NCBI GenBank assembly: GCA_964472545.1
Contig: CAYYNP010000177.1
Coordinates: forward strand, 1 to 20,956
From: CAYYNP01 sp964472545
GTDB taxonomy: Bacteria > Planctomycetota > Planctomycetia > Pirellulales > Thermoguttaceae
Direction of reading: 5' to 3'
Length of the DNA: 20,956 nt
Part shown: one piece after another, positions 1 to 9,000 of the stretch
Layout of the letters: each line of letters opens with the position of its first letter
Numbering within the stretch: the stretch's first letter is position 1
Program-made: the position numbers and the translations under genes
Notes under the pieces: generated by a model
Seen by the model: the letters and a program-made list of their open reading frames with translations, nothing else
Databases searched by the model: none
What the model was told of the DNA's origin: nothing

Positions 1-3000
1 GAGCGCCCCGCCGGGCACGTGGATGGAGTTGGCAAAGGTCGATAGTTCGCCGCTTAGCCACTGGGCGTCGTACTCGAAGAAGAGCGGAGCCTTGGCGTCG
101 TAGGCGGGGGCGTCGGGGTCGGTGATCCGGCCGACGCGCCACTGCATGGCCCCGAACGTGTTGTTGCCATCCGGATCGGCGAACGTGCTGCAGGTGAACG
201 ACAAGTCGTCGATGGGGAAGGTGAGCGGTGAGGTCGACGTGATGGTGGGTGTCTCGGGGATAAGCCGGACGTCACCCTCGCCGTTGGCCAGGGAGTCGAG
301 AAAGGCCGCCCGGCCGCCGGAACCGACGCTGCCGCCGGGCCAGGAGCCGCCGCTGAAGGCGAACTGCTTCATGTTGGCGACTTTCCAGGCCAGGTCTTGC
401 GAGTTGAAGCTGTGCGAGCCGGCCGAGGCCGGGGCATCTTCCCAGCGATCGTAGTCGGCTTGGGCGAAGGCCTCGATGGGTGCGGCCGTGTGGTCGATCC
501 AGGGTCCGATCACCTCGGGTTGGTAGATCAGATCGCGGATCTCGCGGATCACGTTGCGGTACTCGACCCTCATGGCGGACTTGCCGCCGCCGGAGATGGC
601 GTCCTTGGCCTCATCGATGCCGCTGTTCCAGGTGGGGCCCCAACTCGCATCGGAGTCGAACGGCAGGTACCAGAGCCGGCCCAGGTGGTTGGTTTCGCTG
701 GGCTCGAAATACCAGGCTACGTTTTTCTGGGCGTCGGGCCAGTAGTCGTAGTGGCGGATCGCCTCGGCCACGGCGTGATAGCGATACCACTCGTCGTAGT
801 TGACGTTCTCGTGCAGCCATTGTTCGGAGCGGTTTGCGTCGAGCCGGCTGCGGATGTTGTCGTAGTCGGCGGCGTTGGTGACGGCGTTGGGTGCCTGGTA
901 GCGCTGCTGGAGTTTGCCGCTGCCGACTCGGTTGACTAGTTTGTAGAGGTTGCCATCGGGCATGTCGTGGGCTTCGAGAAAGCGGACGTCGTAGCGCTCG
1001 AAGGCCTGGAACATGCCCCAGAAATCGCCGTGGTATTGTCCGTTGGCACCGGTGGGAGCCTCGTCCGGGCCGTCGACCATACGGAAGTGGAACCAGTGCG
1101 TGTATGGAGCCGGCACACCCACCAGACGCCAAAACTCGTTGTTGACCGTTTCGGCCAGCCCGTAGTTGGGGTCGTTCTTGTTGCCGAACATCTTGCCCAC
1201 CACGAGTTGCCGCCACTCGGTTGCGTACTCCTCGCCGTCGCGGCCGTGGGCCTGGAAGTAGTTGCCGCGTAGGAAGCGAATCCGCATCGACCGCTTGCCC
1301 GCCAGGTAGTAACGGCCGTTGGCGCCCCGCAGCCGCATGTCGACGTGATCGTAGACTTCGCCGTTGTAGACGAACGCTCCTTGCCAGTTGTACGCCCGGC
1401 GGATGGCCTGGTCGTTGGTCTGGGGGACCTGGTCGGACGAACTGTAGGCCATCATCTCCTTGATGTCTTGCGGCCGGGCCAGCAGCGAGTAGACCGGCAG
1501 CGATTCGAGTACCTCGGTTTCATAGACGTGGCCGGCACCGTCGGGATGGGCCGAGCGGGTTGCGGCGGTGTAGTCGGGCACGCCGTCGTAGACGTAGCAG
1601 GCGAAGTTCAGCGAGGGGTCGTCCAGATGCGGGGCCGTGATCGAGGCGCCGTCGGGATCGGTCGCCGTGATACGGTATCGGACCAGCGTGCGGTTGACCG
1701 GCTGCACGGGCACACCAGCGGAGTAGACGTCGTCGCCGGCCGTCTTGTCCGCGCCTTGGCCGTTGTCGGTCATCACCACGGTGGTCCAATTACCCGGATG
1801 CTCATACTCGGGATTCCTCGTGCGGGGTTTCGTTGGCGTCGAGAGCAGCGTGCTGTGCGACAGCGGCAGGTAGGCCGGGATGTAACTGCCCGGCAGCACG
1901 ACCTGATAGCTCAACGTCACCTCGGCGACGCCGCCGGGATCGGTGATCTTGGCCGTGACGTTGAACGGCTCGCCCGCTTTCGGCTGCTGGGGCAGATGTG
2001 TCACCTGCCGGATTTGCGGCGGGGCCTGAAGCGAGTAGACGCTGTTGCGCCGCCCGGGCGTGGGCGTGGCGCGCTGGGACGGGATCGCCTCGCCGGCGAA
2101 CGTCAGTTCGTTGTAGCCGGAAGGCCGCCAGCTTCCGCCGAGGTCGTTGTCCAACGAGGGATCGATCAACTCCATCGAGTTGCCGTCGCCGCGGGCGGCG
2201 ATCGGCCAGGGAGTTCCGTCCCGGTACCGCACGCTGTCTTGCCGATGCTCCAACGCGTCGAGCAACTCAATCCGCTCGCCGTCGTTTTCCAGCCGCCCAA
2301 ACCAAGGGCCCAGGGCGTCGATACTGAAGCGGGACCTGATCGTCGCCGGGTTCTCGGCCACCACCAGGTAGCTCCCGCCGGCCAACGTGGTGCCTTCCGG
2401 GAAGGTGTAGCGAATGCCGTTGTCGAAGCGCCAGCCGGAAAGGTCGATCGTGTCGTCGGTGGTGTTGACGAGTTCGATAAACTCCGCCCGCTGGGTGTTG
2501 TCGGCCGGGTCGTAGTGGATCTCGTTGATCACGATGAAGCCGGACGAATTGGGCTCGCCGGGCGTGGGCGAGGTGAAGAACTGGGCACCGCTGCGGAAGC
2601 TGGTCGCCGCGAGCTTCGGCAACAGCAGGAACTCGCCGTCGGAGGCGTCGGCATTCATGGCGTGAATCGCCAGCACGTTGCGGCCGGTTACCAGTTCGCC
2701 GAGATACGCGCTGACGTTGATCTCTTCGTAGCTTAACGACTCGGCCGGGCTGCGCTCCGACAGCGCCGCAGAATTCCACTGCGGCGCGTCCGGCACGTTG
2801 CGCCGCGCGATCTCTTGGCCGTTCAGATAGGCCACGAAGCCGTCGTTGTACTTGATCTGCAAGGCCAACGTGCTGAGTTCCGTCTGATCGTCGACGTGAA
2901 ACGGGATCCGCGTCCACAACGAGGCGTTCTCGCCGTGCATCTCGGCCATCACGTTGCTCTGGATCGCCGCGCCGAAGCCCGACGCCGGCGGGCCGAACCC

Positions 3001-4215
3001 CACGCCGGTGGTCGGCGCGCTGGGCAGCCCGAAAGGCAGGTCCAAGGCCGGATTGGCGGCGCCCGGCGACGGCGGGACGACGAACTGCCAGTCGTCCACC
3101 GTGTCGTGGTCGTCGCTGCCGGACCGCTGCAACGAGTTGCTCGAGCTGCCCGCGGCCGGCGCCGCGTCGCCGTGCCAGATATCGGCGGCGGTGATGCGCT
3201 GGTCGTTGATCGTTACGTCGAGATCGTCGAGATAGCTTTGAGGATAACCCCAGGCCACGAAATCGGCCACGTCGCCCGCGGCGTCGACGATCATCACCCA
3301 GCCAGTGCCGATGGTTCGCCAGGCAATCTCTTCGCCCCAGTAGTGCTCCGGGTCGCCCGGATCGTCGTTGCGCAACAGCACTTGCTCGGGGCTCATCCAC
3401 TCGGGCAACTCCCAGAGCCCGTGCATCAGGTTGACCTTGGCGGCCGTGCCGTTGTTGGCCGCAACCACCCAGCCGGCCGTCTCGATCGAGACCTCCGTGA
3501 CGTTCTGGATCTCGACGAAGTCGGGGTCTTCGGTCCCGATTTCGGTGATCAGCACGGGCGACTTCTTCTCGATCGGGTTCCAGGTGGAATCGTCGTATGC
3601 CGGTTCGGTCCACTGGGTGCCCAGTGCATCATCTCCCGCCAACGGCACCCGGTAAGCCACTTGGGCCCCCTCGGCCAGCGGCACACTACTCACGCCCGCC
3701 GACGTGCCGTAAGACGCGTCGGCCGATTGCTCGGGATACTCCGGATCGAAATGGTGTGCAACCGTCGCGCCGTCCGGTTCGATCAACCCCAGATACTCTC
3801 CGCCGCCGCTAAGCTTGAAGTTGGTGTGCAGCGGGGCGTCGGGATCGACGCGGTCCTTGTCGGAAGCAAAAACCAGCAAGTACTCGCCCGGGCCGATCGG
3901 CCGGGCGGGAAACTCCCATTTCATCTTATCGTCGACCTCGTCGGTCAGGTGCCAGCCGGCGAGGTCGATCGTCTGATCGGTGGGGTTGTGGATCTCGATC
4001 CAATCGGAGTAGTCGCCGTCGTCGTCGGCCAGGATCGTTTCGTTGACGGCCATAAACTCGCTGATCACCAGCGAGGCGCCGTCGAGCACGATCCGCGGCT
4101 CCAGCGGCTCGAAGCAGAGGCGGTTCGGCCGCGGGCGCTTCGAGGCTCGGCGCGATCGGGCGGTTCGATGAGGGCACTCGGGTCGGGGGGAGAGACGACG
4201 CGTCACGGGGATCAT
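1..4215 (-). CDS. Lamin-tail/CotH kinase-like giant surface protein (C-terminus beyond window)
   Basis: An open frame of 1405 codons runs without a stop to the window edge, so the C-terminus is missing. The N-terminus is Arg-rich and lacks a classical signal peptide; it leads into EPLEPRIVLDG (residues 36-46), the planctomycete extracellular-protein motif. Domains follow in order: LTD 1 (about 47-170), the start of a galactose-binding-like beta-sandwich (184-212), an LTD inserted into it (about 218-388), the rest of the sandwich (401-538), LTD 3 (about 559-700), an Ig-like domain (about 731-865), and a CotH spore-coat kinase-like domain (about 895-1250) with MRLRGANGRYYLAGKRSMRI and WYLPFDSDASWG, the latter matching the PWDxD metal site. 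The role is probably an adhesive or matrix surface protein; kinase activity is inferred only from family. ATG 4215 is chosen because an in-frame stop lies 24 nt upstream; GTG 4206 is a real alternative, since AAGGGA sits 9 nt before it but touches the ATG. It is a paralog of the 6080-15721 gene. Confidence 0.9.
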   Translation of the reverse strand, partial: MIPVTRRLSPRPECPHRTARSRRASKRPRPNRLCFEPLEPRIVLDGASLVISEFMAVNETILADDDGDYSDWIEIHNPTDQTIDLAGWHLTDEVDDKMKWEFPARPIGPGEYLLVFASDKDRVDPDAPLHTNFKLSGGGEYLGLIEPDGATVAHHFDPEYPEQSADASYGTSAGVSSVPLAEGAQVAYRVPLAGDDALGTQWTEPAYDDSTWNPIEKKSPVLITEIGTEDPDFVEIQNVTEVSIETAGWVVAANNGTAAKVNLMHGLWELPEWMSPEQVLLRNDDPGDPEHYWGEEIAWRTIGTGWVMIVDAAGDVADFVAWGYPQSYLDDLDVTINDQRITAADIWHGDAAPAAGSSSNSLQRSGSDDHDTVDDWQFVVPPSPGAANPALDLPFGLPSAPTTGVGFGPPASGFGAAIQSNVMAEMHGENASLWTRIPFHVDDQTELSTLALQIKYNDGFVAYLNGQEIARRNVPDAPQWNSAALSERSPAESLSYEEINVSAYLGELVTGRNVLAIHAMNADASDGEFLLLPKLAATSFRSGAQFFTSPTPGEPNSSGFIVINEIHYDPADNTQRAEFIELVNTTDDTIDLSGWRFDNGIRYTFPEGTTLAGGSYLVVAENPATIRSRFSIDALGPWFGRLENDGERIELLDALEHRQDSVRYRDGTPWPIAARGDGNSMELIDPSLDNDLGGSWRPSGYNELTFAGEAIPSQRATPTPGRRNSVYSLQAPPQIRQVTHLPQQPKAGEPFNVTAKITDPGGVAEVTLSYQVVLPGSYIPAYLPLSHSTLLSTPTKPRTRNPEYEHPGNWTTVVMTDNGQGADKTAGDDVYSAGVPVQPVNRTLVRYRITATDPDGASITAPHLDDPSLNFACYVYDGVPDYTAATRSAHPDGAGHVYETEVLESLPVYSLLARPQDIKEMMAYSSSDQVPQTNDQAIRRAYNWQGAFVYNGEVYDHVDMRLRGANGRYYLAGKRSMRIRFLRGNYFQAHGRDGEEYATEWRQLVVGKMFGNKNDPNYGLAETVNNEFWRLVGVPAPYTHWFHFRMVDGPDEAPTGANGQYHGDFWGMFQAFERYDVRFLEAHDMPDGNLYKLVNRVGSGKLQQRYQAPNAVTNAADYDNIRSRLDANRSEQWLHENVNYDEWYRYHAVAEAIRHYDYWPDAQKNVAWYFEPSETNHLGRLWYLPFDSDASWGPTWNSGIDEAKDAISGGGKSAMRVEYRNVIREIRDLIYQPEVIGPWIDHTAAPIEAFAQADYDRWEDAPASAGSHSFNSQDLAWKVANMKQFAFSGGSWPGGSVGSGGRAAFLDSLANGEGDVRLIPETPTITSTSPLTFPIDDLSFTCSTFADPDGNNTFGAMQWRVGRITDPDAPAYDAKAPLFFEYDAQWLSGELSTFANSIHVPGGAL

Positions 4216-4356
4216 TCCCTTCGGACAGTAGGCCCCTTCAGGCAGTAGGCGGAGAGCAGATCCGGGGGTGTCGGCGATGTGCGGGGAAAGCGACGTGACC
4301 TTCCCGTCTATCCGCGCGCAGACTTCACCCGAATCGAGCGGGTAGGTACAACCCAC

Positions 4357-4393
4357 CAATTATCTATTATGGCCAAAGCTACGGAATGTGCAA
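4357..4393 (-). promoter_or_regulatory. Predicted sigma70-type promoter of the left LTD/CotH gene
   Basis: On the minus strand, TTGCAC (4388-4393) is separated by 16 bp from CATAAT (4366-4371), which matches TATAAT in 5 of 6 bases. The 15-mer CATAATAGATAATTG (4357-4371) recurs with two mismatches upstream of the paralogous giant gene at the same spacing from its -35. Transcription would start near 4359 and give a leader of about 145 nt. The -35 box alone is weak; the recurrence is the main support. Confidence 0.6.
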
Positions 4394-4400
4394 CTTGCGC

Positions 4401-4415
4401 AGCCGTGATACGGCT
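4401..4415. promoter_or_regulatory. Short perfect inverted repeat just upstream of the promoter
   Basis: AGCCGT-gat-ACGGCT is a perfect 6-bp inverted repeat. It sits 7 bp upstream of the -35 box at 4388-4393, a usual place for an activator or repressor site. It is short and has no counterpart that I see at the second copy of the promoter, so it may be chance. Confidence 0.25.
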
Positions 4416-4421
4416 ATTTGG

Positions 4422-4444
4422 GGGGATGGGGGAACGTCATCCCC
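4422..4444 (-). terminator. Possible hairpin terminator after the outer-membrane protein gene
   Basis: GGGGATG and CATCCCC form a perfect 7-bp stem with a 9-nt loop, 64 nt past the stop codon at 4508 and upstream of the next promoter. The position suits a terminator, but no U-tract follows, so the call is tentative. Confidence 0.3.
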
Positions 4445-4507
4445 ACCGGCACTCGGTGTCGCTGTGGAAGAAGCTGCAAGTACGAAGCCGTCAGGTGGCT
4501 GCTGCCG

Positions 4508-5755
4508 TCAGATGGCGACTCCCAGCACCAGTACCAGGCCGCTGAAGCCGACGTCTTCGAGCACGTCGTCGTTGCCGATGCCGCCGAAGGAGGTGTCGGC
4601 CGGGGCCAGGTTTGTCCATTGCTGCCATTCATAGCCGAAGCGGGCGCCGGCCAGGATGCGATCGCCGAGGCGGCGCTCGATCTCGACCCCCAGCCCCAGT
4701 TCGAACTGGGAGACCGTGTTGCCGGAGGCGAAGAACGGGATTACCGTGCCGTCGACGTCATTGAGAATCGACACGTCGCCGTCGAGCAGCGAGAGGCGGC
4801 CGCGTGCGTAGAGGGCGCCGATGGAACACTTGCGTTTGCCTTCCACGGCCAACGTACCGCCGAGGCCGTCGAAGTTGCCGAAGACGAGGGTGGCGACCCC
4901 AAGGTTTGTGGCCACCTGCTCGAAATCGAGGTACCGCATGCCAGCCGCGATTTCGAGTTCCGTGTTGCAGGTCGGCGCCCAATGCTGAAACACCTCGAAG
5001 TCGATCTGAAACGTGTCGACGGCGACCGAGTCGCCGGCAACGGACGGGGCCGCAGCGTCGAAGTACCAATACCGGCCGCGGAAGCCGAGCCCACCGGAAC
5101 CGACGTAACCGAACTCCAGCCGTGGCGCAAACTCCAGATCGAACTCGGCCGGCGAGCCGACGACGTCGGTCACGCCGCCCTCTTGCAGATAGCGCACGAA
5201 CGTCAACTCGCAAGCGCCGAACGCACGGCCGTTGCACTCAGCCGATGCCAGCATTGTCCGCAATCGCGATTCCGACGGCGACTGGGCCGACTTTCGCCGC
5301 CCGTGTGCCGCGGGGTCGGGAAAGTACTCGTACGTGATGAACTGCTGTGGGTCGTGCTGATGGTAGGCCTGCGGCTGCGAGCCACATTGGCCGCAACCGC
5401 ATTGTCCGGTCGGTGCGGTCGTCGAGGGAAGACGGTTCAGTGTACCGTCGAAGGGCTGCGGATCGATCGGCGGAGCCGGCATCGGCTGGCCGGGTGCCGG
5501 TTGGATGGGCGTCGGTTGCAGCGGCTTCGGCTGGCCGTAGATCGGCTGGGGTCGGACCGGCTGAGGCGTGGCCGGATGGTAGTTCTGCCACGTCGGTGCC
5601 GCGGCCGGAGCGGCGGCATGTTCTCGAAAACCGCTGATGGCTGCGCCGTCGCCGGTATCGGCGGTCAGCCAACTACTTCGCAGATACGTCTGGCCGAAGG
5701 CCGTCGGGCCGGCCAACGACAACACCGCCACCGCCGCAACTACGAACCGCCTCAT
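4508..5755 (-). CDS. Outer-membrane beta-barrel-like protein with Pro/Gln-rich N-terminal region
   Basis: This is a 415-aa protein. The start at ATG 5755 is chosen because GAGGAG (5763-5768) lies 7 nt upstream and the reading begins MRRFVVAAVAVLSLAGPTAFGQ, a clear Sec signal peptide with likely cleavage after residue 21; the frame stays open 66 codons further upstream but without such signals. Residues about 47-112 are a low-complexity Pro/Gln/Ala linker, followed by a Cys cluster, GQCGCGQCGSQ (117-127). Residues about 175-415 alternate hydrophobic and polar residues, with aromatic-rich strands such as GFRGRYWYFD and a hydrophobic C-terminal strand ending in GLVLVLGVAI. This pattern resembles the Legionella major outer-membrane protein-like (Lpg1974) barrels common in planctomycetes. 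The probable role is an outer-membrane structural protein or porin; the substrate is unknown. It lies between two giant surface genes on the same strand. Confidence 0.82.
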   Translation of the reverse strand: MRRFVVAAVAVLSLAGPTAFGQTYLRSSWLTADTGDGAAISGFREHAAAPAAAPTWQNYHPATPQPVRPQPIYGQPKPLQPTPIQPAPGQPMPAPPIDPQPFDGTLNRLPSTTAPTGQCGCGQCGSQPQAYHQHDPQQFITYEYFPDPAAHGRRKSAQSPSESRLRTMLASAECNGRAFGACELTFVRYLQEGGVTDVVGSPAEFDLEFAPRLEFGYVGSGGLGFRGRYWYFDAAAPSVAGDSVAVDTFQIDFEVFQHWAPTCNTELEIAAGMRYLDFEQVATNLGVATLVFGNFDGLGGTLAVEGKRKCSIGALYARGRLSLLDGDVSILNDVDGTVIPFFASGNTVSQFELGLGVEIERRLGDRILAGARFGYEWQQWTNLAPADTSFGGIGNDDVLEDVGFSGLVLVLGVAI

Positions 5756-5803
5756 GGGAATTCTCCTCGTACCTTGCGACACTTGACGTTGGCAATCGGG
5801 TGG

Positions 5804-5830
5804 CTGGGGCAAAGCGCAGCGGTGCCCCAG
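5804..5830. repeat. Palindromic intergenic element (REP-like)
   Basis: CTGGGGCA and TGCCCCAG form a perfect 8-bp stem around an 11-nt loop. The sequence is intergenic and GC-rich with no U-tract. It resembles dispersed palindromic elements I associate with planctomycete intergenic regions, from memory only; only one copy lies in this window. Confidence 0.45.
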
Positions 5831-6057
5831 TGACTCGCGAGCTACCGTGTCGTGCGCTAACGGGGCGCAGGGCCGAAACCGGACCTGGGCACCAACAGGG
5901 AAATCGACCCGCAGAGGCCACCGGACCGCACGTTTTCGGCCGCGAACGTACACGCCTCACCGCCGGAAGCCTTCCCGCAGCCCACACGTACCCGTCGGCA
6001 GACACGACCTCGACTACCGGCGCAACCGGTCGGAACGCTACGTCCGGTCCGTCGTAG

Positions 6058-6074
6058 GGTGCGTGAGACGCACC
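6058..6074 (-). terminator. Hairpin directly after the 3213-aa gene; terminator or dispersed palindrome
   Basis: GGTGCGT-gag-ACGCACC is a perfect 7-bp stem with a 3-nt loop, starting 5 nt after the TAG stop at 6080. The position fits a transcription terminator or mRNA 3'-end stabiliser. There is no U-run, and the sequence also looks like a dispersed palindromic repeat, so its role is open. Confidence 0.45.
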
Positions 6075-6079
6075 AGCGT

Positions 6080-9000
6080 CTACGATTGATACATCGCCAA
6101 GACCTCGTCGACGGTCTTCTCGTCGGGCCTTTCGGCTTCCCCCGCGCTCAGATCGATCAGCCGCAGTGCAGAAAGGAAGTTGGTCTGGTTGTTCCGCGCC
6201 AGCAGAACGTCGGTCGAATTGACCCGCTGGTCGCGGTTGTAGTCGAAGGCAAAATCGATCGCCGCCGGGTTGAGGAAGTTGCGGGGGTTGTTCCGGGCGA
6301 GCAACAGGTCGGTGGTGGTGACTTGGGTGTTGCCGGGCGTATTGCCGGCCTCGGCCACGGCGTTGCCGAAGTAGAAGACGTCCGGCGCGGCAAGCCCGAT
6401 GTTGCCCGCGGCCACGGTCACCTCGAGCCACTTCCCACGGATCGCATGATCTTCGAAGACGATCGTCACGCGGTCCGATCCGCCCACGCCCGCGCCGGGC
6501 CGGACCGTCACGCCGTTCGGCGCCGGAGCGTCCGTGAAGTTGACCGGGTCGAGCGCGTTGCCCACGCGGAAGTCGAAATCGTCGGCCGTGATCGGGCCCT
6601 CCGAGTGGGCCACGTCGACCATGATGCCGTTGAGACCCGAACTGTAGCTCGTGTAGTTGGCGAACGTGGCCGCCTCGCCGGGCCGCAGGGCTTGTTTGTC
6701 CGGGGCGATCGCGCCGTCGTCGGCCGGCGTGGCCGCTGCGTTGTTGCCGTCGAACGACGAACGGTTGTAGAAGACGTAACGGCCGACCACGGCCGGCACC
6801 GGTTGCACGGCCCAGGGCACTTCACCCGGCGTCGGCGCGGCCGCCGCCCAGCTCGCCGGGTCGTTGCCCCAGGCGTCCGGCTGCTGCCGCGTGAGCGAAT
6901 TACCGTCGACGGCTACCGGCCAAGGCTCTGCCTGCTCGTAGCGAACCTCGTCGGCGATCAGCCGCGGCGCAAACGTCGGTTCGTCGGCCGGCGGGCCGTC
7001 GGGGCGCGTCAAGAGCAGTGTCTCGCCGGCGTTGTTCAACGATCCGCCGTAGGGACCGAAGATCCGCACGGAAGCATCCACGCCGTACGCCGTCCGAAAC
7101 GCCGCCGGACTGCCGGACACGACCAATACCACTTCGCCGGGCAGCAGTTCCACGCCGCCTGGGAAGCCGAAACCGACGCCGTCGGCGAACTGCCAAGTGT
7201 GCAACGGATCGGCCGGATCGAACAGCGGCACGGTCGCGCCGGAGACGTTGGCCAACTCGATGAACTCCAGGCGGCCGTCGACTGGGCCCCCTCCGGCCGG
7301 GGCGATCATCATCTCGCTGAGGATCACCGGCCCGATGCGTGGCCCGAGGTTCTCGTCGCCGAGGGTCCGCTCTTGCATCGGCGTCATCAAACCGGACGCA
7401 TTGGGCCAACGTCCGAACGACTCGCCGGCGGCCGCGGCACCAAATCCGGCGTGGTCGACGAATTGCGTCACGCGGCCCTCGGCGTCGGCTTGCACGAGGT
7501 AGACGTCGTCGCCGTGGGCCCCGCTGAGCGCGAAGTCGCCCTCGCCCAGCCCGCCGAATTCGGCCCCCGGGTCGAACGTCAGCACGTGGTCTTCGTAATG
7601 ACCCTCGAAGAACGTGACGTAGCCGCCGGCGGGGATCACGGTATCGGCAGGGATCTGGAACTTCAGGAAGTCGGCCGCCGAATCGCTCAGCCACCAGCCG
7701 CCGACGTCGATCGGCGCGCCGGTCGTGTTGTGCAACTCGATCGCGTCGACCAGCGGATCGTCGGTATGCGTGAGCACCTCGTTGATCAGCACGCCGGCCA
7801 CCGGCACCGCGGCGCCTCCGCCCGGCGTGCCGCCGGCGAGCGTGCCCGCCTGCCAACTTGCCGGCTCGCCGAAATCGCCCGGGTCGACGAACGGATAGGC
7901 CAGTTGGAGCGAGTGGCCCTGTCCGTCGGTCGTGGGGTGCCACGTGTCGTCGTAGCGGAACCGCAGCACGGCCGCTTCGAGCGGGTCGGCAAGTTTGAGC
8001 GTGAGCCGTTCGCCGCCGTTGTCGAGGTTGTCGGCGTATTGCCCGGCCACGTTGATGCCCGGCCCGAAATACGCCTCGAAGGCCTCGCGGTCGCGAACGA
8101 TCACCGTCCGTTCGTCCGGCCCGAGCACCATCGGCGGGAAGGTGAAATCGATGCCCTCGGTAAACCGCACTCCCGTAAGGTCCAGCGGCGTCGTGCCGAC
8201 GTTGACCAGTTCGACAAACTCCCGATCGTCGTCGCCGGCCGGGTTGAACATGATCTCGCCGATGCGCAATCCGGCCAACAGCTCTTGCCCGACGGCAATC
8301 GCGTCGCCGCCCGGGTTCGACACACCGGGCGTCGGCAGTGCAAAGAACTCGTACGTGCCGGCGCCGTCGGGGATACGGCCCTGCGAGACGTCGGTGGTTT
8401 GCGGATAGTAGAGCACTCGGTCGAGTTCTGCTCCGGCGGCGTCGAACAGCGCGATCCACTCCTGGTTGACTGCAAAACGGAACGGCAGATGGTCGGCCCC
8501 GTTCTGCGGATTGTCGTCGGCCGTGAAGGTCGCAAAGCCGTTGCCGGCGATGAAGCTCAAGTCGGTGACGGTGTGCTTCGTCGGTTGGGCGGCCGGATTG
8601 TCGGTCAGGTAGAACCCGGCCAGCGAAACCGGCAACGGGTCGGGATTGGTGAGTTCGACGAAATCGTCGGCAAACAGCACGTCGGCGTCGGCCAGCCACT
8701 CGTTGATCGCCAGCGTTGCCGGGTCGCCGGTGCGTGTGGCGACGTTCTCGGCGCCGAAGGTGGGCGTCGTCAGGGTCCACTCGCCGTCGTGGCCCACACG
8801 TCCGATCGACAGTCCGTCGAGTTGCAGGCCGAACCTGACTGAATCGAGCATCGCTCCGCCGGCCGCCGGTGCGTCGAACAAGTAGACGCTTTCGCCACTA
8901 CCGCTTAAGGCGAAGCCCAGGTGCATTCCCGACGTCTGCGCGGCGTCATCGGCCAACAGCACCAGAAACTCGCCGGGCGCCAACGCGGTCCCGCCGGGAA

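Larger units (their letters stand above)
5756..6079. other. Intergenic region with two palindromic elements
   Basis: These 324 bases separate the stop of the 3213-aa gene from the outer-membrane protein start. They hold the ribosome binding site GAGGAG (5763-5768), an 8-bp palindrome at 5804-5830 and a 7-bp hairpin at 6058-6074. I see no convincing -35/-10 pair for the downstream gene; the frame that stays open here lacks a start with a ribosome binding site and I treat it as non-coding. Confidence 0.6.

Noticed and set aside
5769..5800. Possible promoter TTGCCA-N17-GTACGA before the outer-membrane protein gene
   Set aside because: Both boxes are poor and the start would fall inside or after the ribosome binding site, leaving no usable leader.
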